Of a DNA stretch of 64,000 nucleotides, positions 48,962 to 60,882 are shown in pieces. The notes beneath the pieces were generated by a model. The model had not been told where the DNA came from, did no database searches, and was given only the letters and a program-made list of their open reading frames with translations. The position numbers were made by a program, and so were the translations under genes. The DNA is taken from assembly GCA_036583965.1 (NCBI GenBank), contig JAZBQD010000014.1:44945490-45009489 (forward strand), read 5' to 3'. Every line of letters begins with the position of its first letter. Positions within the stretch are counted from its first letter, which is position 1. The DNA is from Prunella strophiata (Eukaryota; Chordata; Aves; Passeriformes; Prunellidae).

Positions 48962-51900
48962 ATAGTTTACCTAAGTTGGGGTTTTTCCTTACACACAATG
49001 AAAAAATGGACAGTGTTAAATACTATTTTATTGTACCTACTGCTTAATGCTGGCAAGTGATGAACTTAAATGAACATTCTTTCTTTTGAATATTTATTTC
49101 CTTTGCATAACACACCAAGAATATTTCTCATTATATCTCAACATTCTTTCAAGTTGCTTTTTTCAATTTTAATGGAGCTAGTATGTTGGTGCTGGCCAAA
49201 TGATTTAGAGTATTAAAAAATCATACTTAACCTCTTTAAAATGGAAATGCTTCTGTGGTCTGAAAGAGAACAGAGCATGAGCAGAATGTTTTACACACTA
49301 AAGAGAATGGAAATACTTTGCAAAAAACAGGGGTTTTTCAAAGACTTGTATCTCGTTGTACCTAATGATGCTGCTCATTTTCACAAGCATTATTTAACTG
49401 CTTTTTGTGCTGTCAGATTAGCAAGCATCAATTGTTTCACAGTCTTACTTAAGATAACCTTTTCTTTTTTTTTAAATTTCATGTATAACAACATAAAGAC
49501 ATATATGTTGTATACTATCAGATAAATAGTCCATATAGTTTCTTAAATAATAAAGTATTTTCACCAGTGATGAAATACCCTGTAATATTTTCTATTTGCT
49601 TCTGGGCATCCTGTCCCATCTGGCTTACTGTCTGTCCTTTGCCTCTTTCCAGTTCTCCTCATTCCAGCTAAAAATGAGCTCTAGCCAAAGGGTGTTTGTG
49701 GGAAAAGCAATTTAAGGAAAGGGAATAAAGGATGCCTTTATCCTTGAAAAACGGGTGTGCACTGAGTGTTTGCATTACTCTCCTTCTAAAATACAGTATT
49801 TTTGAGTAAAAACATTTTTTTTTGACCCTGTAATTTATACTTATTTGTGGAGTCAGGAATTCTTTGCCATTCTTGATCAGTCAGCTGGGGTCAAGTTGAA
49901 AATAACGTATGTCGGTATTGAATGTCATGCCTCAGTAATGTTGCTCATTTTCCCAGAAGAGCTGGAAGTTGAGAAGTCAGAAATGTTAATGTTCTTGCTG
50001 CCCCAAACCAGCCAAAATAGACCTCTTTTCTGTTGTCTGAAAATTAAGGTGGATATCCACATAACTCAGGTCATTAAAGAAGCAAATTTAATATTTAGAG
50101 TTATGGGAGTTTTTAAAAATAAGTTTGGCTTCTAGCTCTAGAAATAAGCATCTGGAGCATTTTGTCACCCCCAGCATTCACCAAGAACTTGTGAATTAGG
50201 CATGTTTATAATTATTGGGATGTGATATTATGTACAGGGCACTTGTACTCAGTTTAACAAAATAGGTGGCCATTTAGAGCTGAATATGTTAGTCTATTTT
50301 ATCATGTCAGTAAATACAGAAACCATTATCTACTGATTTATCATAGTGCTCAGAGCTGTGCTGTAGTTTATGACAATTTATGTACCAAATAGAGCTTGCA
50401 TATTGTTTTCAATTTCTTTGTGCTCCCCGAAGAGCGGCAAAATGATTTTGTTTAATAGGCTAGTAAAAATAAGAGAGTTAAAGCTGGAGGGTTTCTAGAG
50501 TTTCTGGAAAGATACATTTCTTGAATAGAATTTCTTGTATTTCAACATCTCTTGAAAGCTTGAACCACAACAATTTCTTGTGGCATAAATGTACTAATGT
50601 GACACATACTGTGTGGGTCATCCCCACAAAAAATGCTTTGAACCACCTGAGCATTGATATTTAGATAAACTGCAAAAAAGCACACAAAAAGATACAAATT
50701 TTTTTGCTAATTTTATTTATTGAGAATTTGCTAGTTCAATTACTACCTTTCTGTATAGGTCATTTAATCTTTTAAGATTTTTGTTTTTGAAAGTGTGTAT
50801 CTGTAGCACATCACTTCCATGCTTTCTGAGCAGCCCAACCCTTGGTTGTAACCCTGACTTCCTAGGAGCAGCACAGTCTCACTGTGGCTTGCACCAAGCC
50901 ATATACTTTGGGGAAGGCTTATCTAGTGACTTATTTGCCTAAATTTTTCTTTCTCTCCTCAATACTTTTACTATCTTGCTGGGGTTTCATGTGGTGGGAA
51001 ACAGGATCTGTTTCTGTTTCATGCACTGGCTCCTTTCCTATATCTGCCAGGTTTATGCTGATCTGTTGACTTTTCTTGGGGACTTGTGCTCACAGGGAAC
51101 ATTCATCAGCTCAAACTCTTTCCTTAACTGACTTACAATGCAACCAATACCCTGCTGGACCAAAGACTCTGCCCTTTGTCACCTGCTGCTATCCACAGTA
51201 GGAGATCTGCTTGACATAAACAAACTACTGCAGGGAGTTTCATCTCCCACCCTAGCTATATTGCAGGTGGGCACCATCTGAAAGACACAAAAATAAATGG
51301 CAGTATTTTACAGCAGCTCTTTGGTGTTTCCATGTGAGTGCTTTGGGCCATATTAAAGTTCACTAGATTTTGCAAACACAATGAAATCTTGTTTCCCTAG
51401 ACATTTCTGCTGTACAGCAATTGTATGCTATATCATTTGTCTTTTACTGCCTATACTTGCCTAGGGAGCACTAGATGTACTTGGTCTGTTGCAGAAAGGT
51501 GTACCTGGATGGCCAGGTAGGAGTCAGCTACGCAGCTGTGCAGGATCTTAGTTGACAGGTGTTGAATCAAAAGCCATGAAGCTGCATTTTTGTTATTGTG
51601 GCTGACTTGTTTTGGACAAAAATCACTTCTACCTGATGGCTTAGAGCTGGTTTGAATCCTTTTGTCCAGTCATACTGTAAATAAAAGACTCAGGTCCAAA
51701 TAAAATTAGTCCCATAGTCTTACAGGGATATTTTCAAGACTTGTTTTATATTCATAGCTACTAGGAACAAGTGAAGAAAGTACATTATAGAGATCTTGAG
51801 GTTCCAGAGCTGAAAGCTCTTGATAATTGAAGCCAGAAATTATTGTACAAAAAGCAATGTGTGGGAACAGACTCATCAAAGAAAGAGAAATATGCTCAGT

Positions 51901-52489
51901 TTCTTCCCAAATTCTTATTTCTCCTTTTTAGCTCTGTTACTCATCATATCAGTGGGCAAGGTGTTTTGTGTTTGGTGTAATTTTTTTCTATTCACAAAAA
52001 TCAATTTGAAAAAAATAATGGCAATGTCATGTTTGTTTTAAGAATGGTGTCTCACTGGTTGCTGTATAACTTACAGTCCCAGCATTGTGCACTGGTGGCA
52101 TAAATATATAATTTTTCAACCACAACAATTTTTTTATTTCCATTCTATAATAAATGTGATTCCAGCTTATCTAACTAGGAATTAGCTGAAATTAATTTAG
52201 AAATAGAGAGAAATTAAATTTATGGTTTGTGTTTTTTATTTTCACATGTTTTCCTCATTGTCAATATATTCCTATTAAATCTGAACAGCAACAGAACTAA
52301 CTTCAGCATTGCTGTGTAATGAGGTTGCATTTAGCTATTTGTATGGAAAATAACAACTTTACTCAGACTTCCCTTGCAAAAGAATGAAGATGATTTTTTC
52401 TTGTAAAAGTAGAATTTGAAAAGTAGAAACTTTAAGCCCAAGTAAATTAAAGAAACAAGTCTGTGACAATGGCTCCTTATAAGTGACCA
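48962..52489. other. Unique AT-rich non-coding sequence
   Basis: No gene is visible. Frames at 49241-49525 and 49845-50135 (94 and 96 codons, plus) lack recognisable domains. Bases 50860-51290 are less AT-rich than their neighbours, but I see no repeat family in them. Confidence 0.6.
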
Positions 52490-53643
52490 AATCAGTGAAT
52501 TATAGATTTGCTGAGGTGGGAAGGCACCCTGGATATCCTCTAGTCTAACTCCTGTGCTCACAGCATGGACAGCTAGAGCAGATTGATAAGGAAGGTGTCC
52601 CAGTGGGATTTTTAATATCTCCAAGACTGGAGACTGGTATTTCTTATGTTTAAGTGCAATTTCCTTTTTTCAGTTTGTGCCTGCTGCCTCACTGGGCACC
52701 ACAAAGAGGAGCTTGTCTCCATCCATTAATCTCCCCATCAGGTATTTATATACATGGATAAGAGCTCCTTGAACATTCACTTCTCAGGCTGAACACTGCA
52801 AGCTCTCTCCACTGTACTGGGTATGCCAGATGCTCCAAGCCCCTTATTGTCTCTGAACTCAGTGTCCAAGACTCGTGTACTGGGATGTGTCTTACTAGTG
52901 TAGAGGGGAAGGGTCACCTTCCTAGTACCTATCAGGAACCTTTTTTTCCCCAGGGTGACATTGCTGGCTTCTGACTAGCTCGTTGTCTACAGGGATACCC
53001 AGGATCTTTTCTGTCAAGTAGCTTTCCAACTGGTTAGCCTTTACTATGTGTATAGATTAACATTAATACTGTGTGTATTAATGCACCAGGCTATTCCTAG
53101 GCAGGTGTAGGACTCGGTGTTTTACTTTGCTGACCTCCACGAGTTCCCTGTCAGCCCACCTCTCCAGCCTGCTGCAGCTCCTGTGAGTGGGAGAACATCC
53201 ACTGGGTGTATCAGCCATTCCTCCCAAGTGTGCATCATCACTCCTGCTGAGAGTGCAGTCTGCCCCATTGTCCAGGTCATTAATGAACAGGTAAGTCAGT
53301 ACTTTCCTGGAGTGAGCCCGTGGAGTATACCAGCAGTGGCTGACCTATCAGGCTGCTCAGAACAGTCCATGCTGACTGTTTGCAGCCACTCTTGGTGGCT
53401 TGGTGATCAAGCATTTTTAACAGATTGGAAATAGCTTCCAGGATTACTTGCCCCATCACCTTTCAAGGGATCACGGTCAGCCTGATGACATTGTTGTTCC
53501 CTGGGTCTCCTTTCTTGCCCTTTTTGACGACAGAAGTCTTCACGTCCTCAGGAACCTCCTTCAACTCCCATGAACTTCCAAAGACACTTGAGTGACCTAG
53601 CAATGACATACACCAGCTCCCTCACCATGGACGCACCCTATCA
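52490..53643 (-). mobile_element. CR1 LINE, 5'-truncated, minus strand
   Basis: The 3' end lies near 52490 (aatcagtgaattatag, decayed terminal repeat). Next come CR1 3' UTR and ORF2 words in reverse: 'cctctagtctaactcctgt', 'ggtatttatatacatggataag', 'ttctcaggctgaacac' and 'ccaggctattcctaggcagg'. Further on are 'gtcagcccacctctccagcctg', 'ttgtccaggtcattaatgaa', 'ccctgggtctcctttcttgcc' and 'gcaatgacatacaccagctccctc', with the match ending near 53643. The wording belongs to a different CR1 subfamily from the 19341 copy. Divergence is high and several segments are deleted, so it is an old insertion. Confidence 0.92.
53100..53640 (-). pseudogene. Decayed CR1 ORF2 reverse transcriptase region
   Basis: Read on the minus strand, bases around 53225-53255 align with the CR1 catalytic region. 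Reading gives LSRSDDAHLG, where the family has a leucine-serine-lysine followed by FADDTKLG. Both aspartates survive, but a codon is lost and the neighbours have changed. The surrounding sequence is interrupted by indels and stops. A 105-codon plus-strand frame at 53117-53434 is merely antisense to this remnant. Confidence 0.75.
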
Positions 53644-56600
53644 AGACACATTCAGATTTTAAAGAAGGAACAATTTTCTGAAAGGGTATACAGAAGTCCC
53701 TGTTAGAAAGAAAATATGGAAATTAAAACAAAATGTGTTTTGAAAGGAAGGATTTTATTCAATCTCAGCCATTCATGCTAAAATAGAAATTACTATAGCA
53801 TAATGATTAACAAAAAATAATGTTTAACTTTAACATTTAAAATTTATCCATATCTTATACAGAAACAGGTTGTGTTTATACCACAAAGACTAAAATTGTA
53901 TGGAATTTCAAAAGTGTGGAGTGAATCTAGCTTCTTGGTGAGAGGTCTCTGACACTGATATTGCAAGTAGTATGTGCACTTCTGATAACTTTTCCAATAG
54001 ATACTAACACTTGGCTTTTGACCCAGAAGTGCCAAAGTGATTTTGATTTCCTAAAGGAAATTCTTTCTTCCCAGACTGTACTGCCATGATTCAGATCACT
54101 GGCAGTTTTCAAATAGGAGCATTTGAACAGGAGTGACTGTTGAAGAGAAGAGACCAAAATAGTAGTTGATACTGCTTCATTCCTTTCAAGTGGAGTAAGG
54201 ACACACCTGTGAACTCCTCATCTGTATCTCTGCCTGCTGCAGGTGTCCTGAACTTCCTGCAGTTCCACAGGAGATACCAATTCTTTTATTCCCTGCATAA
54301 ACTGCTATCTAGAATCTGTACCCAAAACAGAATTAACCAATTGATATTGTTAGATCAATTCTAATAGTGTTCTCATTAATCTACTGTCATTCACTGTTAT
54401 TTCCTGTTGCCAACTTTTAAAAGAAAATAAAAGTAAAATAAAAGTAAAATAAAAGCTTTAATATCTTGGGTTGCAATGGATTGAAGTATATATGGTCACC
54501 ATAATTTATATATGATTGACATCTTATGAGCACACTGCATGTGAAGTTTTCTGCTGCCTTGGATGGTGGGAATCACTAATCTAGTACATAGGATGTTTCA
54601 CAGCTCTTGGAGAGGACAGGTCTGGTTTGGTGATACAAAAAGGCTTTGTGGGTTCTCTAGCACCTGTACATGGTCAATTTGATCTAATGTAAAAATCAGA
54701 AAAAAGAGTACTGTATCTGATTGACTTTAGTAGTTTAAAACATTTAAAATAATTACTGCTTCAAATACTGTTCCAAAATTTCTTTCATCCAGCTGTGAGT
54801 AATTGCCTTTTTCCTTGCAGTACTACAGTCTAAGTAAGAATAACTGCCTATTGAACTTGTCAATCTTATGCTAGAGTAAAAGTGGCCTAATAAATAGAAA
54901 CATCTTACCAGAAAGGCATTGGTCAGGAGCCAGTCCTGTGGAAGCACTACTGGGTTTCTAAAAAAAAATTCATGGATAACCTAAATACCCAGCAGCTTGG
55001 CTATTTTCTAATGAATTATTTTCTGTGCTATAAATGCTGTCACTCATCCTAGGCCTGAAAGAATCCCATAGAAATGGCCTTGAGAAAACAATACATGAAG
55101 ATATGAACATTGACATTGTGGCAGCCAACAAATGAAAAAATATTCTCAATATGTGGTAGCTACTTGCCTTGCTGAACAAAAAGATAATTATCACCAAATT
55201 ACTCAGGCCTCCTTTTACTTTGGTGCAAAGCATGTCTCTTGGTTGCATTTGTTTCTTTCTGCCATATGGGTAGATAATAAGTTATGCTTTTTTGATCTTC
55301 TTTCTGCTTAATATCTGAAATCTTCAGCCTACTTAGGAATTATTTTTCTCCAGCACCCAAGTAAAGAATCTGCTTGATGCCAAGATCTGTTTAAGTTATA
55401 TACACCTTTAGAAAACAATAGCAATGCTTCCTAAAATGATTTATCCTAAGAATATGACAATAGCCACTCTGGTAATACTTGCCTACAGGTAAGACAGCGA
55501 CAGCCACAGCATTGGAAATCTGATGACAGACATGACCTCTCAGCAGATCATTGATACTGAAAAAACACTAGTCTAGCTGAGAAAACAATGTTGTACAGCT
55601 CTATATACCAGTTAAAAAATGACATTGCCTCTACACACAATGTGTTGTGGGTTGTTTGCAAAATAATTATTCTGATCTCATAAAATACATGCAATTTTCA
55701 TTTATTAGTAACAGATCACCTTATATTCCATGACAATTGCTTTTGAGTTACTGTTCTCTGCTGAATGCCATCTCACACAGTATCACCTTATTAGAATGCA
55801 CCCAGGAAAGTGTCACCGTGGCCAGGGCACTTCTGAAATAGTTGAGACAAATTAATATTGTCAAACCCAAGAGAGAGATTATAAATTCCCCTTAAAACTG
55901 TCTTAGTGTCTTTCAAGGACAATTTACCCCCTGCAGATTCAGCTGATGCTTTAAGTATCTCACACTGACATCCTTTAAGTGTTTTAAATTGTTTTTAAAC
56001 TCACTTTTTTTTGCATATTGTTCATATATAAAAGAAAATATTACTGCAAGTTTATATTTGTTACATATAATAAATACACACGTAAACAGCATTGTCAGGG
56101 GAAGAAAATAATTTTAAAGTAATTTTAAATTATAATAATTACATTTAACTGATACATCTAGAGAGCAGGAATCACTTGAATTAGTCAGTATTCAGTTTCA
56201 TTGCCAATAATTTATTTTGAAAGTAGGGCACCTATAATATTGAATATCTATTTCCTTTCTGACTCAAGTATATTCAACTATAAAAAACCCCTTGTTTCAA
56301 GTTCAATTCAGCTTTAGTGATACTTGTATAAGAAATTCATCATGGATATAATCTACAATGTCCAAAACACCTCCTGCAGTGACACTGCTTCCAAAGTTTC
56401 AATCTCTTTGCACCAGACAGGTGCAAACTCAAATGATCTTAACATTTTTGCAATGTACTTTTCCTCTTTCAGCTCCTCAAACTGAGAGCTCTGCAGATTA
56501 GACCAACAAGGGCACCAGTCACACACCCCACCTTATTCAATGAACTCAACAGGAGAGGTTTTTTCTCCTTTCTCACAGATAAAACTCCACTTGTGTCTTC

Positions 56601-56740
56601 CTACCAAGCATGCTGTGAGAGTTTCCCTGCTCCCCACCACCCTTGTGGATGGGGCACCTCAGTGCTCCATGCTACTGATTGGGAAGTTTGCTTCCACAAA
56701 ATTATTCCGTTGTTTCCAACCCTGTGAAAAGCTGATCCAC
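53644..56740. other. Unique AT-rich non-coding sequence
   Basis: I see no gene. An 11-base unit (aaaataaaagt) occurs three times at 54424-54455. The largest frame is 92 codons (54970-55248, minus), without a recognisable domain. Confidence 0.6.
54424..54455. repeat. Three copies of an 11-bp A-rich unit
   Basis: aaaataaaagt is repeated at 54424, 54435 and 54446, the last copy one base short. This is a small minisatellite in A-rich DNA. Confidence 0.9.
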
Positions 56741-56812
56741 AAAAGTGAGATCATTTGCAAATAGATTAGACCTATAAAGATCCAGATCACTGATGAGAAT
56801 GTTGTATTTGTC
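56741..56812 (-). mobile_element. Possible ancient CR1/L3-type LINE relic
   Basis: The stretch 'gtgagatcatttgcaaatag', then 'atccagatcactgatgagaatgtt', has the order and spacing of the reversed reverse-transcriptase region of CR1/L3 LINEs. There, 'gt(g/a)tcatctgcaaa' is followed about 30 bases later by 'atccaggtcattgatgaagat'. The match is short and much more diverged than the CR1 copies above. It would be a relic from before the avian radiation, if real. Confidence 0.35.
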
Positions 56813-59800
56813 TTCTGGATTTTTTTTTGTCCTTCAGGGTGAAATTTGATCACACAACTAGAATTTATTTCACAACAGTAACAATGTGATGTTTCTCTTT
56901 TTTTATAGATAAAATTTACATCTGATTAAAAAATCTGAAGAACTGGGGCTTGAAAAAGACACTAAATATTTAAAGACTTACTATAAATGTTTTAGGCCAA
57001 GTATCTGGAACACATCAAATACATAGAAATATGACAACACAGTAGAAATTCTTCTGAGGAAGAAATTAAGTTCTTCATTTTTTTTTTTTTTTCATTAAAA
57101 AAATCTACTCTCTGTATTTAGTATATCATTAATGAATATTTTAAAATTTTAAAACAATTACTTCTGCTGATCTAAATTATTTAAAAATATTTAGCAGAGA
57201 AATTTCAAATATTTATCTGGGTATACAAATTTATGCTCATTTGGGCAATCATTATACTTGAAAATACTAATGGAAATGAAACTCTAGATTTTGTGAGAAC
57301 TATACTATGAGAGTATTTGGCAATATTTCTTCTTCCTTTTTTTTCTGAAAGAAATTTGACATTATTTAAAGGGTTTAAAGCAAGATTCAAGCAAGCAAGT
57401 AGGCAAAAAACCTTACCTGAAATAAGGTAGTCAGACTTATTCTGATTACAACTGGTACAGGTACAATATTCAATTTCACCCAAATACTGGCCTTCATCCA
57501 ATACCCCATCTCTCTTACACCAACATGTAATTTCAGTGCAGACTTAGAGGTTAAGAAGCTGAGCAGAAGAAGAATTCTCTGACTTATAAGAGACCATTGA
57601 AAATTGTATCAGGAGAGATCACAAAGTCTAGGTATAGTGCAACTTCTTCTTTGAGCTCTACTCTTTGTATTTCAAATAATATTGATTTGTTGGAGTCATA
57701 CATTCAATTAGACTTATGGGTCCTAGTCTTCACCATTTTCTTTATAGTCATACTCCCATTTACATGCCCCTTTGATTTTTTACCTTTGTCAGCCTCTTTG
57801 TCCTTAATTATTTGAGATGTGAAATAACAATTTTAAAAATATACATCATTGCCACTATTTAAAAAAAAAATTGATTAGTATTTTCCTTTGCCTCAAAGAA
57901 GACTTTCAGCTAATATTTAGTGCCATCCCTAATCTTGAATTACAGCAGCTCTAATGTACCTTGTATTGTTAAGTCCAAAATTAAGCAAACTGACAAGCTC
58001 ATGCAAAAGAGATCTTTAACCTCCAGAATATTTCTTCTGTAGAGCAGAATTCTTTATTACTTAAATACAAATAATATTAAAGTCATGGCCTATTTAGAAA
58101 CACTGACATTTTTATAACTGGTTTTAAAAATAATATGGTATAAGTGAACAAAGCTAAATATTTCAAAAGTCTTGGGCTCTCCAAGAGCTTTTTACTTCCC
58201 AAAACTTCATTGCTGATATATAAACTTCATGTTGTGAAATTTGCTTGTCACTGGGGGAGAGGTGGGCTTGCAGATGAGGCAGGTGGGGGGATAGAAAGGC
58301 AAAGTACAATAATATTTTGAAAACAGCTGTTCCTTGCTTTTTTTTCCTTCCCAAGCTTATTATCATGTATTCATTTCCATGACTCCATGGCCATTAATTT
58401 TTCTGATGAAAGTAACTACTGTACTTAATGATTCAATATAATATCCAGTCTCTCACACTAAGCAACTCAGGACTGTTATTTTACAATAATAGCTATATTA
58501 GGTTTAATCTTGTGAAGATATTTTTGAAACCCAGAGTGAATTAAATAAAACAAGGAAACAAAAGTTAAAAACCTTGCTGTTAAACCCACAACTCTTCAGA
58601 CCAATGAAGAAGACTGCTTCAGGGGCTGCAGCTTGTGTCCTAGGCAATCTAAAGAGTTTTGTAGACAGGATGAAATTTGTTTGAAGACAAATAAAAAATA
58701 GCATGCATTTTGCCTGGCTATGGAAAGGAAACAGCTTATCTTTTTGTCAAACCAATGAAATACATAGGAAATGGAAGAGATTTCCTAACAGTTTATTTAC
58801 ACAAGAAACAGTGGTTTACTTTTTAGATGAAAGAATGTGGTATACTATTAATTTAGTATGATATTTAAGAAAACATTGGCACTACATTCTCTTTTTCTCA
58901 CCTACTTATCCTGTAAAGATAATTTAAAGTGGATTTCAGTTTCATGCTGCTGAAAATATATTAACACATGCTCTGTTAGAGTGAAATTGCTTAGAATCAT
59001 TCAAAGTCAAATAAACATGGATTGGGAACTCAATCTTTTTTCCTTAAATATGAAGAAGTTTTCTGCCTAGACTTTCACATCTGTGTTACTTTCATTTTTC
59101 TTGGAGAGAGCAAAATGAAAGACAGCCTTGACATAAGGACAGTAACAGAAGAATCATCATTGTGGATGAAGAGTACCTGATCTTTTACTGGCTCTATGAG
59201 CTTGTGCAAATCTTTTATGAGCAAGTCAAGAAATCAAATTTTATTTTGAACTGAAAGAAGAGATGCATAGCCTTCTGTCAAGTTGACAAAATCAAGCATA
59301 CTGACAAAAAGAATTGTTTAAGACAATTTAGGATGCTGAGGACAGGGGAATAAATAATTTACTTCCCTACAGTTTAACTACCAGCTCACCTTCAATACTA
59401 TACTAAACACAAATTTGTAATTAAATTCCTTTCAGCCCAGGGAGGACCCTACTAAATGTTTCATCCCTCCATGGAGATTGGAAGCCATATCTCCTAGAAG
59501 GGTCTTTTAATCATCAGGTAGATGAGCTGAGGGACCCTCAATGCTGCCTGCTTGGTATTGTTCCACTTTGCCTAAGAAAATATGTATCTTCCAAACAGAT
59601 TGATTTAATTGCACTCACTAGAGCACTCATTCTTGAGGAGAGAATCAGTTCCTTCTTTCACTAATATTTTATTAATTTGTGTTGGAAAGGAAAATCCATG
59701 TTTCTCTTCACCTCTGCATGTAAACTGACCAGTTATATAATCATTTTCTTATGATCTTTGGCTGAGTCAATATTTAATTACACCGTGTAAGTGGAATGGC

Positions 59801-60806
59801 TTCAAAAGAAAAAGCAAAATGGGAACACACAAATTTTTATCATACTAGCAGCTACAAGTTCTTACTATTGTTTCTCAATGAAATATCAAAAAATCACAGA
59901 ATGAGAATGGAAAAAAAAAGATATTCTGTACCCTGAAAACACTGTTTACTTGTTAGCTGAAAGACTGTTAAGGCACCTTTCTCAGCTGTTTAATTTATGT
60001 TCTCTCTGTGACCTAATCTGCAGGATGTTCTTGGTGGATGCTTTGCTTAAGCTCTGCAGACAAGTACTTAGTGTACTTGTCAAAATACTCAAACCAGACA
60101 TGTCTGAGACAGATTTAGAAGTAACCAGGAGGTCTGTGTGCACCTAAGGAAATTCAGTTTTGGAAATTTACACTCCCGTGGACTTCAATTACCTTAAGCC
60201 TTATCATGACATTTTGGCATACAATTAGGAATTTAAATGCCAGAAGTTACAGAGCTTTATGATCCAGTAATATTATTTTCTATACAGTGCTTTAACTCTA
60301 AGGAGTTCTATAAAAAGCACAGAGCAGTATTTCTCCAGTCTACAAGTATTGTGTAAACAAATGTTTTAAATCTCACAAAATTTAAGGATCAGCTATGAGG
60401 CAGTGGAGCAAAATGCCAGCTCATCTAGATAATTGATAAAAGACACCTGCTACTATGATACAGCAGAATTTATTCAGTGGCATTACAAAAGATTTTATCT
60501 TTGCCAGCAAAAATATCCTGCAATGACAACATCCTTCATATTAATAGCTAGGCATTATTTTTTTCATATTCATGAGCTTTGAAGACAGAAACTAATGTCT
60601 GATCAATGTTTTACTATAGAGTGAGTGTGTAGGAAATGGGATAAAGTTTGGAAATAGAAGAAATAGTGATTTTCTTTTTTGAAATCCTAGATTTCAGTGG
60701 AATATGAAAGTATTTCCAAGATATCGAAAGATATGGCGGTAGAATGCATAAATCTAGAGTAGACCCTGGGTCTCACAAAAAGCAAGTATATTCAGTTTGT
60801 TCTAAA
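56813..60806. other. Unique AT-rich non-coding sequence
   Basis: I recognise no gene. A run of 15 T lies at 57078-57092. Bases 58248-58290 hold several G runs (G5, G3, G6), but the loops are too long for the standard quadruplex rule. Open frames stay below 100 codons. Confidence 0.6.
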
Positions 60807-60882
60807 TAACAACAACAACAAAAAAAAAAAAACCAAAAAAAAAAAACCAACAACAAAACAAAAACAAAACACCCAACCAAAC
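60807..60882. repeat. A-rich (CAA)n tract
   Basis: Seventy-six bases made of CAA units and two long A runs, with no G or T after the first few bases. It could be the tail of a processed insertion, but I see no recognisable element to its left and no flanking duplication, so it is best called a simple repeat. Confidence 0.9.

Noticed and set aside
51590..51680. tRNA-like promoter boxes (tggcttagagctgg and ggtttgaatcc)
   Set aside because: The two boxes are almost adjacent, and a tRNA would need them about 30-40 bases apart. No cloverleaf can be drawn, and a similar ggtttgaatcc at about 48209 also lacks one.
53117..53434. 105-codon plus-strand frame resembling a secreted peptide
   Set aside because: It is antisense to the CR1 remnant at 52490-53643.
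56460..56500. Splice-acceptor-like 'ttttcctctttcag' followed by an open stretch
   Set aside because: The frame that follows has no coding character or recognisable domain, and no donor site fits. Such pyrimidine-AG words are frequent here.
60807..60882. A-rich tract as the tail of a processed pseudogene
   Set aside because: No reading frame or known transcript sequence is visible on its left, and no flanking target duplication was found.
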